Source: Curtobacterium sp. 'Ferrero'
GTDB taxonomy: Bacteria > Actinomycetota > Actinomycetes > Actinomycetales > Microbacteriaceae
Assembly (NCBI RefSeq): GCF_002412165.1
Contig: NZ_NXIA01000001.1
Span: 62,001-126,000, forward strand
Length of the DNA stretch: 64,000 nt
Direction: 5' to 3'
Shown here: piece after piece, positions 54,931 to 62,808 of the stretch
How the letters are laid out: each line of letters opens with the position of its first letter
How positions within the stretch are numbered: the stretch's first letter is position 1
Translations under genes and position numbers: made by a program
The notes under the pieces: generated by a model
What the model was told of the DNA's origin: nothing
The model's input: only the letters and a program-made list of their open reading frames with translations
The model's database searches: none

Positions 54931-55461
54931 TCAGACGGCCCGCAGGCCCGCGATGCGGCCCTCGACCAGGTCGAGCACCTCGGCCTGGAGGCGCTGCGAG
55001 CGTCGCCAGTCGCCGCGCACCTCGAGCGCGTGGTCGGCTCCGTCGACGGTCTGGAGGCGCGCCCCGCCTCCGCCGATCGCGTCCGGCTGCCACAGGGGGT
55101 CGGCCGAGCCGCCGACGGCGACGTCCGTCGCCGATGCTGCGGCGACGGACCCCAGGGTGCAGACGGGGGTGAGCCAAACGCCGGCGATGCCGTTGCGGAC
55201 GGCCCACGGGAGTGCGCAGCACCCGAACGACTTGGCGACGACGAGGTCCGGTCGTCGCCCGCCGAGGGCACGCTCGACGCTGCGTTCCACGAACCCGACG
55301 GGGTCGGTGCCTGCGTCGTCGTCCGCGTCCCACGAGGGGGCGAGGACCTCGGCATCGTGCTGCTCGGCGACGGCGCGGGTCCACCAGAGCAGCGGCGCCT
55401 GCTGGCCGTACCCGCTGCCGGGCAGGACGAGGACGAGCGGTCGGTCGGTGGCGGTCCCCAT
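54931..55461 (-). CDS. Small alpha/beta hydrolase
   Basis: A 176-residue single-domain hydrolase: LVLPGSGYGQQAPLLWW start, Ser78 in VVAKSFGCCAL, Asp in VGGSADPLW and His in VDGADHALEV. It resembles the short KANL3/Tex30-like or dienelactone-hydrolase-type proteins. TAGCCT (55468-55473) is 6 nt before the ATG. Confidence 0.75.
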   Translation of the reverse strand: MGTATDRPLVLVLPGSGYGQQAPLLWWTRAVAEQHDAEVLAPSWDADDDAGTDPVGFVERSVERALGGRRPDLVVAKSFGCCALPWAVRNGIAGVWLTPVCTLGSVAAASATDVAVGGSADPLWQPDAIGGGGARLQTVDGADHALEVRGDWRRSQRLQAEVLDLVEGRIAGLRAV

Positions 55462-55511
55462 CCCCGCAGGCTACCGGTGCTGTGCTCGAGCCTGCCGCTC
55501 GGACACCGCCG

Positions 55512-56747
55512 TCAGCGACGACGCGGCCAGGCGACGAGCAGGGCGACGACGGCCACGACGGCAGCGGCCAGCATGACGACGGCGAGCGGGCCGGCCGTGG
55601 TCGATCCGCCGATGCTCACGAGCGGGGACACCAGGGCCGCCAGGCCGAACTGCAGCGCGCCGAGCACGGCGGACGCGCTGCCGGCCGCGGCGGGGACCGC
55701 GCCGAGGGCGAGCGCGGTGGCGTTGCCGAGCACGAGACCGAGCGACCCGACCGCGGTGAAGAGCGGGACGGCGAGCCAGAGGGCCGGAGCGCCGGTGACG
55801 ACGAGCAGGGCGAACACGATCGTCGACGCGAGGACCAGGCCGATCCCCAGCGAGAGGACGCCCCTGACCGACCGACGCTCCGTGAGCTTCGCCGACACGA
55901 CGCTGACGCCCATGAGCGCGAGCGCGTTGAGCCCGAACGCCAGTCCGTAGCCGACCGTGTCGAAGCCGATCATGTCCTGGTACAGGAACGGCGATGCGGA
56001 GATGTAAGCCATCATGACCGCGAACGCGAAGCCGAACACGGCCGTGTGCGCGAGGAACGCCCGTGACAGCAGCGCCCGCCACGGCGATCCGGCGCCCTGG
56101 CGTTCGACACGGAGCGCGTCGCGACGCTCCCGGATGTGGGTCTCGCGGACCACGGCGAGCACCGCGATGAGCATGGCGACGGCGAGTCCGAGGACGATCG
56201 TGAGGAGACCACGCCAGCCGATCGGTCCGGCCAGGAGGCCACCGAGGAGCGGCGCCACGACCGGCGCGACCCCGCCGACGATCATCATCAGCGAGAACGC
56301 GCGCGCCGCGGCCTTGCCGGTCGCGAGGTCGGAGATGACCGCGCGGCTGATCACCATTCCCGCCGCGCCGCCGAGGCCCTGCAGGAGTCGTGCGGTGATC
56401 AGCACGGCGATGTTCGGCGCGAGCACCGCGGCGACGGAGGCGAGCACGCAGAGTGCTGCTCCGGCGACCAGCGGCGGGACGCGACCGAACCGGTCGGAGA
56501 GCGGTCCGAACACCAGCTGCCCCGCGGTCACCCCGACGAGGAAGGCGGTCAAGGTGAGCTGCACCGCGGTCGCACTCGTGTGGAGCGTGGCCGTCATCGC
56601 GGGGAACGCGGGCATGTACAGGTCGGTGGCGAAGGGTGCGACGGCGCTGAGCAGGCCGAGCACCAGGAGCAGGGCTGCGGTGATGCCCGGTCGGTCGGCC
56701 GTGGCGGGTCCGACGTGTGTGCGGATGGTTCCGGTGTCCGAGGTCAT
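55512..56747 (-). CDS. Bcr/CflA-type MFS multidrug exporter
   Basis: A 411-residue proton-driven exporter with twelve helices. Motif A is GPLSDRFGRVP between helices 2 and 3; ATDLYMPAFPAM at the first helix is the Bcr/CflA signature. It is divergent from a MarR regulator. Its -10 box TATGAT (56757-56762) overlaps a palindrome, so repression by the MarR protein is likely. Substrates may include bicyclomycin or other drugs (family knowledge). Confidence 0.92.
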   Translation of the reverse strand: MTSDTGTIRTHVGPATADRPGITAALLLVLGLLSAVAPFATDLYMPAFPAMTATLHTSATAVQLTLTAFLVGVTAGQLVFGPLSDRFGRVPPLVAGAALCVLASVAAVLAPNIAVLITARLLQGLGGAAGMVISRAVISDLATGKAAARAFSLMMIVGGVAPVVAPLLGGLLAGPIGWRGLLTIVLGLAVAMLIAVLAVVRETHIRERRDALRVERQGAGSPWRALLSRAFLAHTAVFGFAFAVMMAYISASPFLYQDMIGFDTVGYGLAFGLNALALMGVSVVSAKLTERRSVRGVLSLGIGLVLASTIVFALLVVTGAPALWLAVPLFTAVGSLGLVLGNATALALGAVPAAAGSASAVLGALQFGLAALVSPLVSIGGSTTAGPLAVVMLAAAVVAVVALLVAWPRRR

Positions 56748-56749
56748 TA

Positions 56750-56763
56750 TTATGAAATCATAA
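56750..56763. promoter_or_regulatory. MarR operator candidate
   Basis: TTATGA-AA-TCATAA, an AT-rich palindrome in an otherwise GC-rich region, placed between the divergent MFS and MarR genes. It covers the TATGAT -10 box of the MFS gene and lies 30 bp before the MarR start. Confidence 0.7.
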
Positions 56764-56793
56764 CCCATCGGCAGGCCTCGGTACAGTACGGCC

Positions 56794-57234
56794 ATGCACT
56801 CCGAGGTGTCCGACGCCCAGCTCGCCGAGTTCGCGGACGTCCTCCTCCGCATCGCGCGCGAGGTCGATCCGCACGGCGGCGAGCCGCGCGACATCGTGCC
56901 CCTCACCGGCACCGAGGCGCTCGTCATGCGCTGGGTGTCCCGCAACCCGGGCACCTCACCGAGCGCCACGGCGGAGGCGACTGCGCTGCAGCGGAGCAAC
57001 CTCAGCGCGGCGCTCCGCTCGCTCGTGAGCAAGGGCATGGTCGAACGGCGGCAGCACCCGACCGACGCTCGGACGGTGCAGCTGCACCCCACCCCGGTCG
57101 CCGACGCGAGCGTCGCGCGGCTGCACCGGCACTGGGCGACGAGGCTCCGGGCCGCCCTCGACGGGGACGAGGGCGGGACGGTCGAGGCGCTGGCCCTGCT
57201 CGAACGCGTCGACGAGGGGCTCCGGCGTCGCTGA
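56794..57234 (+). CDS. MarR-family transcriptional regulator
   Basis: A 146-residue winged-helix dimer: PLTGTEALVMRWVSRNPGTSPSATAEATALQRSNLSAALRSLVSKGMVERR is the DNA-binding part (split helix-turn-helix and wing), with a C-terminal dimer helix. TACAGT at 56782-56787 is 6 nt before the ATG. It likely represses the exporter and itself. Confidence 0.9.
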   Translation: MHSEVSDAQLAEFADVLLRIAREVDPHGGEPRDIVPLTGTEALVMRWVSRNPGTSPSATAEATALQRSNLSAALRSLVSKGMVERRQHPTDARTVQLHPTPVADASVARLHRHWATRLRAALDGDEGGTVEALALLERVDEGLRRR

Positions 57235-57335
57235 CCCCGACGCCGACGCCGGCGAGGGGCGGGAGCCGTCCGTCACGGCCGCAACGCCGCGACCAACCGC
57301 GGCCGATGTCGGAACCCCGTGCGACGATCGGTGCC

Positions 57336-57980
57336 GTGCCGTTGAACTTCACCGCGATCGACTTCGAGACCGCCAACAGCTCGCCCGCCAGTGCGTGCTC
57401 CGTCGGGCTCGTGAAGATCCGGGCCGGCCGGGTCGTCGAGCGCGCCTCGTGGTTCATCCAGCCGCCGATCGGGCACGACGTCTTCCTCGAGTGGAACACC
57501 CGCATCCACGGCATCGTCGCCTCGGACGTGCGCGGGGCGAAGGGATGGGCCGAGCAGTACGCCGACATCGTGGCGTTCGCGGACGGCGACGTCCTGGTCG
57601 CCCACAACGCCCGGTTCGACATGGGCGTGATCGCCGGCGGGTGCGCCGCCACGGGGACACCCCTCGCCGAGCACCACTCCCTGTGCTCCCTGCAGGTGGC
57701 CCGCAAGACCTACACGCTCGACTCGTACCGCCTGCCGATGGCCGCGCGAGCCGCCGGACACGTGGGCTTCTCGCACCACGACGCCGCCGCCGACGCCGAG
57801 GCCTGCGCGGCGATCGTCGTGCACGCCGCCGGGCAGCACGGCGCGGACACCGTCGAGGCGCTGGGCTCCGCGACCCGCGTGCACATCGCGCCGGTGCGGC
57901 CGCGCGAGGACAAGCCACGCGCTGCGGCCGCGGCCCCGCAGCCCCGGTTGTCGCGTCGGCCGATGGTCTTCTCCGACTGA
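57336..57980 (+). CDS. DEDDh 3'-5' exonuclease (DnaQ-like)
   Basis: A 214-residue exonuclease. Exo I: D9 and E11 in AIDFETANS; Exo II: D in HNARFDMGV; Exo III: H-D pair in FSHHDAAADAEA. The layout matches DNA polymerase III epsilon-like proteins that stand alone. It may repair or degrade DNA or RNA ends. The GTG at 57336 (VPLNFTAIDFE) is preferred; an ATG at 57306 is in frame. Confidence 0.85.
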   Translation: MPLNFTAIDFETANSSPASACSVGLVKIRAGRVVERASWFIQPPIGHDVFLEWNTRIHGIVASDVRGAKGWAEQYADIVAFADGDVLVAHNARFDMGVIAGGCAATGTPLAEHHSLCSLQVARKTYTLDSYRLPMAARAAGHVGFSHHDAAADAEACAAIVVHAAGQHGADTVEALGSATRVHIAPVRPREDKPRAAAAAPQPRLSRRPMVFSD

Positions 57981-58037
57981 CGCTCGGGCCAGCCTGCAGA
58001 GAGGACCCGTCGAAAGAGCTGCGGGAACGCTCGGTGG

Positions 58038-58051
58038 TATTGTCAGGACAA
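58038..58051 (+). promoter_or_regulatory. GntR promoter with operator-like repeat
   Basis: A -10 like TATTGT (58038-58043) overlaps the inverted repeat TTGTC-AG-GACAA (58040-58051). Such 5-2-5 repeats suit a GntR-family dimer, so self-control is likely. Confidence 0.5.
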
Positions 58052-58093
58052 ATCGACGGCACCGCCGTCGCGCCCGTTGCCCGAAGGACCGCG

Positions 58094-58852
58094 ATGACCA
58101 ACGCTGGCCAGCTGCCGTCCGACCTGTTCATGGACCTGGACCGGTCGGGTCCGATGCCGCTCTACCACCAGGTCGCGTCGCGCATCGAGGAGGCGATCCG
58201 GTCCGGCGCGATGCCCCCGGGCGCCCGGTTGGAGAACGAGATCGCGCTCGGGGAGCGGCTCGGTCTGTCCCGCCCCACCATCCGGCGCGCGATCCAGGAC
58301 CTCGTCGACAAGGGGTTGCTCGTGCGTCGGCGCGGGATCGGCACGCAGGTGGTCCACGGCCCGGTGACGCGGAAGGTGGAGCTGACCAGCCTGTACGACG
58401 ACCTGGCGCAGGGGTCGCAGGCACCGGCCACGACGCTGCTGCGCCGTGAAGACGTCCCCGCGTCGGACGTCGTCGCCGAGGCGCTCGGGGTCGACCCCGG
58501 CACGACCGTCGTCCACCTGCGCCGGGTCCGGTTCGCCGAGGACGTACCGATGGCGGTGCTCGAGAACTACCTGCCGTCCGACTTCATCGACCTCTCCGCC
58601 GACGACCTCGCCACGCACGGGCTCTACCAGCTGCTCCGGGCCCGCGGGGTCACGATGCGGGTGGCGAAGCAACGGATCGGTGCACGGGCGGCGACGGACG
58701 ACGAGGCCCGGCTGCTCGAGGTCGAGGACGGCGACCCCGTGCTGACGATGAGCCGCACCGCGTACGACGCGTCCGGACGGGCGGTCGAGTACGGGGTGCA
58801 CTGCTACCGGCCCGACCGGTACTCGTTCGAGGTCACGCTGGTCGACAAGTAG
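58094..58852 (+). CDS. GntR-family regulator, HutC/UTRA type
   Basis: A 252-residue regulator: GntR winged helix at about 20-88 (PLYHQVASRIEEAIRSGAMPPGARLENEIALGERLGLSRPTIRRAIQDL region, read in segments) and a UTRA ligand domain to the end (RVRFAEDVPMAVLENYLPSDF, YGVHCYRPDRYSFEV). GAAGGA lies 5 nt before the ATG, so this gene has a leader of about 45 nt. UTRA regulators commonly control sugar or inositol use; the iol-like operon that ends 780 bp away is the likely target. Confidence 0.9.
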   Translation: MTNAGQLPSDLFMDLDRSGPMPLYHQVASRIEEAIRSGAMPPGARLENEIALGERLGLSRPTIRRAIQDLVDKGLLVRRRGIGTQVVHGPVTRKVELTSLYDDLAQGSQAPATTLLRREDVPASDVVAEALGVDPGTTVVHLRRVRFAEDVPMAVLENYLPSDFIDLSADDLATHGLYQLLRARGVTMRVAKQRIGARAATDDEARLLEVEDGDPVLTMSRTAYDASGRAVEYGVHCYRPDRYSFEVTLVDK

Positions 58853-58893
58853 GAGCCGGGCTCGCAGCAGCCGGACCGTCAGCGGACGAGCGG

Positions 58894-58910
58894 GCAGCAG
58901 CAGCAGCAGC
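58894..58910. repeat. CAG triplet repeat
   Basis: Five to six GCA/CAG units lie in the 63-bp gap between the converging GntR and tautomerase genes. Confidence 0.7.
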
Positions 58911-58915
58911 GGCCG

Positions 58916-59323
58916 TCAGTCGGAGGACGGCACGCTGAGCTCGCCGGTGACGTACTGCGCGCGACCGAAGCCGAACGACCAGTCCTGGGGGCCGTTCTCG
59001 ACGTAGCCGATGAACACGTCCTCGCTCGCGACCCCGACGGCGGCGAGCCGGTCGTGGACGGTGGCGTAGAGCGCCTGCTTGGCCTCGTCCGACCGACCGG
59101 CCTGGGTGAAGACCTGGATCATCACGACGCCCTCGGTCCGCTCGAACCCGAGACCGGCGTCCTCGGCGATGATGTGCGTCGCCGGGTGCTCGGTCACCAC
59201 CTGGAAGCGGTCCCGTGCCGGGATGCCGTACTCGTCGACGATCGCCTGGTGCACGGCGTCGGCGATCGCGCGCACCTCCTCCGGGGTGCGGCCGGTGATC
59301 AGGTCGATGCGGACGAGCGGCAT
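58916..59323 (-). CDS. Tautomerase family protein (4-oxalocrotonate tautomerase-like)
   Basis: A 135-residue protein starting MPLVRIDLITGRTPEEVRAI; Pro2, N-terminal after Met removal, is the catalytic base of this superfamily. Length fits the longer Tautomerase_2 group. FGFGRAQYVTGEL forms the C-terminal beta arm. It may act on keto-enol intermediates of the neighbouring inositol-like pathway (inference); it has its own ATG with AGGAGAACC upstream. Confidence 0.85.
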   Translation of the reverse strand: MPLVRIDLITGRTPEEVRAIADAVHQAIVDEYGIPARDRFQVVTEHPATHIIAEDAGLGFERTEGVVMIQVFTQAGRSDEAKQALYATVHDRLAAVGVASEDVFIGYVENGPQDWSFGFGRAQYVTGELSVPSSD

Positions 59324-59628
59324 GGGTTCTCCTCGCGGGGTCGGGTGGGCGGTGCGTTGCACCGGATGCGGTGGCGGCCAGCGGTGCGCGGACGGGAGGC
59401 GCGGGTCTCGTCCCGCGCACGACCCGCGACGCGAGCGCGCGGCCTGGACCCAGCCTGCTCCGCGTGCCCCCGCCATCGTGCGGCGAGCGTCCAGCAGCGG
59501 GTCGACGCGGGGTACGGGAGCCGCCCGCCGACGGGAGCGACGTCGTGCCCGGAGCCGGCGCGGTCCTCCGCGGAGGTCCGCCCGGCTCACCGCGCCGGTG
59601 TGCGCGCGGACGGTCATGCCCCGGTCCG
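59324..59628. other. 305-bp gap behind the iol-like operon
   Basis: No credible gene on either strand. It holds a relic of the 48-bp palindrome (GACGGGAGGCGCGGG at 59391-59405 with a short GCGCGGG/CCCGCGC hairpin at 59399-59418) and the terminator at 59555-59598. Confidence 0.5.
59555..59598 (-). terminator. Terminator of the iol-like operon
   Basis: CCGGCGCGGT (59555-59564) pairs with ACCGCGCCGG (59589-59598), with the palindrome CCTCCGCGGAGG inside. It begins 30 nt past the transaldolase stop codon. Confidence 0.75.
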
Positions 59629-60741
59629 TCAGGCGGGCGGCAGGACGATGTCGCGGACGAGGGCGTCGAGCATCGCGTCGGCGTCGAGGAACTGCCGCAG
59701 CGTGGTCACGGTCGCGCCGAACCGGTCGAACTCGTCGACCGTCATGCCGTCGACGTCGTAGCCGCGGGAGAACTCCGGTGTCGCGGCACGGAGCGCATCG
59801 AGGATGCCGGCCGGCACCTCGTCGTCGATCGCGTCGGGACGCCACGGGAACGCGTTGTCGTTGATGTCCGTCGCCCACTGGAAGGGCGGCGAGACGACGA
59901 GGTCGCCGCCCTGGAACTCCGACCACTGCAACGGGTTGCGGAAGGCGGCGACGAGCAGCCGGGAGCGGAAGCCGCGCTGCCGGAAGACCCGGTAGGCGTG
60001 CTTGACCGCAGCGATCCCTGCCCACTCGAGGATCCCCGGGTCGACCATCACGTGCTCGCGCGCGACGACGGTCTTCAACCAGTCGTCGAACCGGCCGACC
60101 ATGAGCGTGACCACGTGACCGAACTCGCGGTCCGGCAGCCCCTCCGCGGTTCGACGGTCGAGGGCGCGTTCGACGGCCTCCGCGACCGCGACGACCTGCG
60201 ACACGGTGAACGACACCGTCGCGTTGATCGACACGCCCCGGTACGCGGCCTCCTCGATCGCGGCGATGCCCACCGACGTCGCCGGGATCTTCACGATGAT
60301 GTTCGGCGCGAGCTCCGAGAACCGGACGGCCTGCTCGACGAGGGCGTCACGGTCCCGGTGCAGCCGCGGGTCGGTCTGCATCGACAGCCGCCCGTCACGA
60401 CCGCCCGATGCCCGGAACGCGGGCAGCAACCGCTCGGCTGCGGCGACCGACAGCTCCTCGACCGCCTTCCACCCGATCCACGACTCCCCCGCCTTCGGGT
60501 GCTCCGCGGCGATCTCGCGGATGCGCGGCACCCACCGATCCGGGTCCTGCTTGATGCACGTGTAGGCGATGACCGGGTTGCAGGTCGCGCCGACCGCGCC
60601 GTACTCGGCGATCGCCGTGCCGAGCTCGTGCGGGTCGGCGGAGTCGTTCCACAGCGCGGTCGGCGTGCGTTCGGCGGCCTGCAACGTGACGGGGCGGGTG
60701 TCGACCGCGGACTCGGTGCGCTGTCGGTCGGTCGTGGTCAT
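59629..60741 (-). CDS. Transaldolase family protein
   Basis: A 370-residue class I aldolase barrel. The Schiff-base lysine is K151 in NIIVKIPATSVGIAAIEEA; D33 in LWNDSADPHEL and N55 in GATCNPVIAY are catalytic-site equivalents. The middle and C-terminal parts (QWATDINDNAFPWRPDAI) differ from the housekeeping enzyme of the pentose phosphate pathway, and its place as last gene of the iol-like operon suggests a specialised aldolase step. The start overlaps the iolG-like stop by 4 bp. Confidence 0.85.
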   Translation of the reverse strand: MTTTDRQRTESAVDTRPVTLQAAERTPTALWNDSADPHELGTAIAEYGAVGATCNPVIAYTCIKQDPDRWVPRIREIAAEHPKAGESWIGWKAVEELSVAAAERLLPAFRASGGRDGRLSMQTDPRLHRDRDALVEQAVRFSELAPNIIVKIPATSVGIAAIEEAAYRGVSINATVSFTVSQVVAVAEAVERALDRRTAEGLPDREFGHVVTLMVGRFDDWLKTVVAREHVMVDPGILEWAGIAAVKHAYRVFRQRGFRSRLLVAAFRNPLQWSEFQGGDLVVSPPFQWATDINDNAFPWRPDAIDDEVPAGILDALRAATPEFSRGYDVDGMTVDEFDRFGATVTTLRQFLDADAMLDALVRDIVLPPA

Positions 60742-61802
60742 CGTGCCGGTCCGTCCTGCAGCACGGCGTCGTCGGCGGTGGCGTAGAACGCCGGCTTCGC
60801 CAGCGCGTACCCGACCGACTCGGCCGCGCCGGACTGCTGTGCCCGGACGGCGACCTCGGCGACGACGGACGCCGTGTACCCGTCCCACGCGCTGGGTCCG
60901 TCGATGCCGCCGGTCCGGGCGGCGTCGACCCAGCGCTGCACCTCCTCGTCGTAGGCGGCGGCGAAGCGCTCCTTGTACGACGGGGTCACCCCCTGGCCGG
61001 ACACGCCGCCGGTCACGACGGTCTGCGAGGTCTCCCGACCGGCGTACGCGACGGCGGACTCGAACACGGCGTCGGTCGTGACCTGGTACCCGAACTGCAC
61101 GTTCACGCTGATCTCGACGATCGCCATGGTGCCGGACTCGGTGGTGAAGAGCACGAGCTGCGGCTCGGGGAGGTCCGGCGGCGCGAGGCTGTTCCGCCGG
61201 GGCTTCTTCACCTCGACGCCGGTGATGCGCTCACCGGTGAGGAACGGGATGATGTCGATCTCGTGGATGACCGAGTCGTGGATGAGCATCGACTCGCTGA
61301 AGTTCGGCGGTGTGGTCGGGTTCCGGTGCGCGTGGTGCAGGGCGAGCAGGGCGCCGTGCACACCCGACTCCCGCAGCGCACGCAGCTCCTGGTAGCCGCG
61401 GTCGAACCGGCGCATGAACCCGACCTGGATGCGGGGGCGTTCGGCGTGCTGCTGTTCGAGCTCGACGATCCGCAGGGAGTCCGCCGCGCTCGTGGTGAGC
61501 GGTTTCTCGCAGAGCACCGCGAGCCCGCGCTCCAGCGCGGTCACGAGGATCGGTTCGTGGAGGAACCCCGGCGTCGCGATGACGACGGCGTCGATGTCCG
61601 TCCGGTCCAGCGCCTCGTCGAACGACGCTGCGGTGATCGCCCCGGGCGCGAGTGCGGCTGCTGCCGCGGCTCGGTCCCGGTCGGGTTCGACGATCGCGAC
61701 GACGTCGGCGTTCGCGGTCGTCGCGGTGAGTCGCCGCACGTGGTCGGCGCCCATCATGCCCGCGCCGACGACGGCGACACGGAGGTTGGCGGTGCTGTGC
61801 AT
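60738..61802 (-). CDS. Gfo/Idh/MocA oxidoreductase, inositol 2-dehydrogenase-like
   Basis: A 354-residue NAD-dependent dehydrogenase. Rossmann motif GAGMMG is at 13-18, the catalytic EKP at 99-101, and the substrate domain has HDSVIHEIDIIPFL (His/Asp pair of inositol dehydrogenases). The sequence fits IolG, which oxidises myo-inositol to scyllo-inosose, but related enzymes act on other polyols. Gene context with iolD supports an inositol role. 26 bp follow the preceding gene. Confidence 0.87.
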   Translation of the reverse strand: MHSTANLRVAVVGAGMMGADHVRRLTATTANADVVAIVEPDRDRAAAAAALAPGAITAASFDEALDRTDIDAVVIATPGFLHEPILVTALERGLAVLCEKPLTTSAADSLRIVELEQQHAERPRIQVGFMRRFDRGYQELRALRESGVHGALLALHHAHRNPTTPPNFSESMLIHDSVIHEIDIIPFLTGERITGVEVKKPRRNSLAPPDLPEPQLVLFTTESGTMAIVEISVNVQFGYQVTTDAVFESAVAYAGRETSQTVVTGGVSGQGVTPSYKERFAAAYDEEVQRWVDAARTGGIDGPSAWDGYTASVVAEVAVRAQQSGAAESVGYALAKPAFYATADDAVLQDGPAR

Positions 61803-61828
61803 GGGAGGGAGACCCTTCGGTGTCGGCG

Positions 61829-62776
61829 TCAGGAGACCCGGGCGGCCGGGGTGGAACGGAGGATGTGCTGGACGGTGCGCTCGGCGATCGGGGCGGGGAC
61901 GTCGACGGCGCAGCCGTACATGTCCTGCTCGACGATGCCGAAGACGTCCGGGTCGATCGCGGCGACGGCCTCGATGACCGGGGCGAGGTCGGGGGTGCCG
62001 TGCGGCGGCTCGGTCATGATCCCCTGCGCGACCGCGGTGGCGAACGGCACGTCGTTCTTCAGCACGTCGAAGAGCAGGTCGGTGTCGACCTGCTTGAGGT
62101 GCAGGTACCCGATGCGCTCGGGGTGTTCGGCGATCATGCGGAGGCTGTCGCCGCCGTAGTACGCGAAGTGCCCGGTGTCGAGACAGAGGTTCGTGTACGC
62201 CGGGTCGGTCTCGGACAGGAACCGGACGGTCTCGCGGTACGTGCCGACGTGGCTGTCCGCGTGCGTGTGGAACTGCTGGTGGACGCCGAACTCCTCGAGC
62301 AGCGCCTTGCCGAGCTGGTCGTGCCCCCTCCCGAGCCGGGTCCACTGCTCGTCGGTGAGCGTCCGGGGCTCGAGGACCGCACCGGTGGCGTCCGAGCGCC
62401 ACAGGTCGGGGATCGTGACGAGGTGCTCCGCGCCGAGCTGCGACACGAGCCCCGCCACCGCGACCGCCTGGTCCCAGGCGCGCCGGAACCGGTCGTCGCC
62501 CTTGTGGAGGCCGGTGAAGACCGTCCCGGCCGAGAGCCGCAGGCCGCGGGACTCCAGCTCGTCGGACAGCTGCGACGGATCGGTCGGCAGGTAGCCGTAC
62601 GGTCCGAGCTCGATCCACTCGTACCCGGCGGCGGACGCTTCGTCGAGGAAGCGCTGCCACGGCACCTGGCCGGGATCGTCCGCGAACCAGACGCCCCACG
62701 AGTCGGGAGCGGTCCCGATCCGGATGGAGCGCGCGGTGTCGGTGTCGGTGACAGTGTCGGTGACGGTGTCGGTCAT
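61829..62776 (-). CDS. Sugar phosphate isomerase/epimerase (IolE/IolH-like)
   Basis: A 315-residue xylose-isomerase-like TIM barrel: IGTAPDSWGVWFADDP start, AAGYEWIELGPYGYLP, FHTHADSHVG and LDTGHFAYYGGD with metal ligands, and EQDMYG near the end. Members of inositol clusters are inosose dehydratases (IolE) or isomerases (IolH). The N-terminus has the repeat TDTVTDTVTDTDT, from a GTGTCGGTGACA-type repeat at 62741-62775. AAGGAC is the ribosome-binding site, 9-10 nt before the ATG. Confidence 0.85.
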   Translation of the reverse strand: MTDTVTDTVTDTDTARSIRIGTAPDSWGVWFADDPGQVPWQRFLDEASAAGYEWIELGPYGYLPTDPSQLSDELESRGLRLSAGTVFTGLHKGDDRFRRAWDQAVAVAGLVSQLGAEHLVTIPDLWRSDATGAVLEPRTLTDEQWTRLGRGHDQLGKALLEEFGVHQQFHTHADSHVGTYRETVRFLSETDPAYTNLCLDTGHFAYYGGDSLRMIAEHPERIGYLHLKQVDTDLLFDVLKNDVPFATAVAQGIMTEPPHGTPDLAPVIEAVAAIDPDVFGIVEQDMYGCAVDVPAPIAERTVQHILRSTPAARVS

Positions 62777-62808
62777 GGCGTCGTCGTCCTTCTGGGTCGG
62801 GGTGCGCA

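Noticed and set aside
59371-60786. Plus-strand frame across the transaldolase gene
   Set aside because: Antisense shadow without motifs; the minus-strand transaldolase has its catalytic lysine and family motifs.
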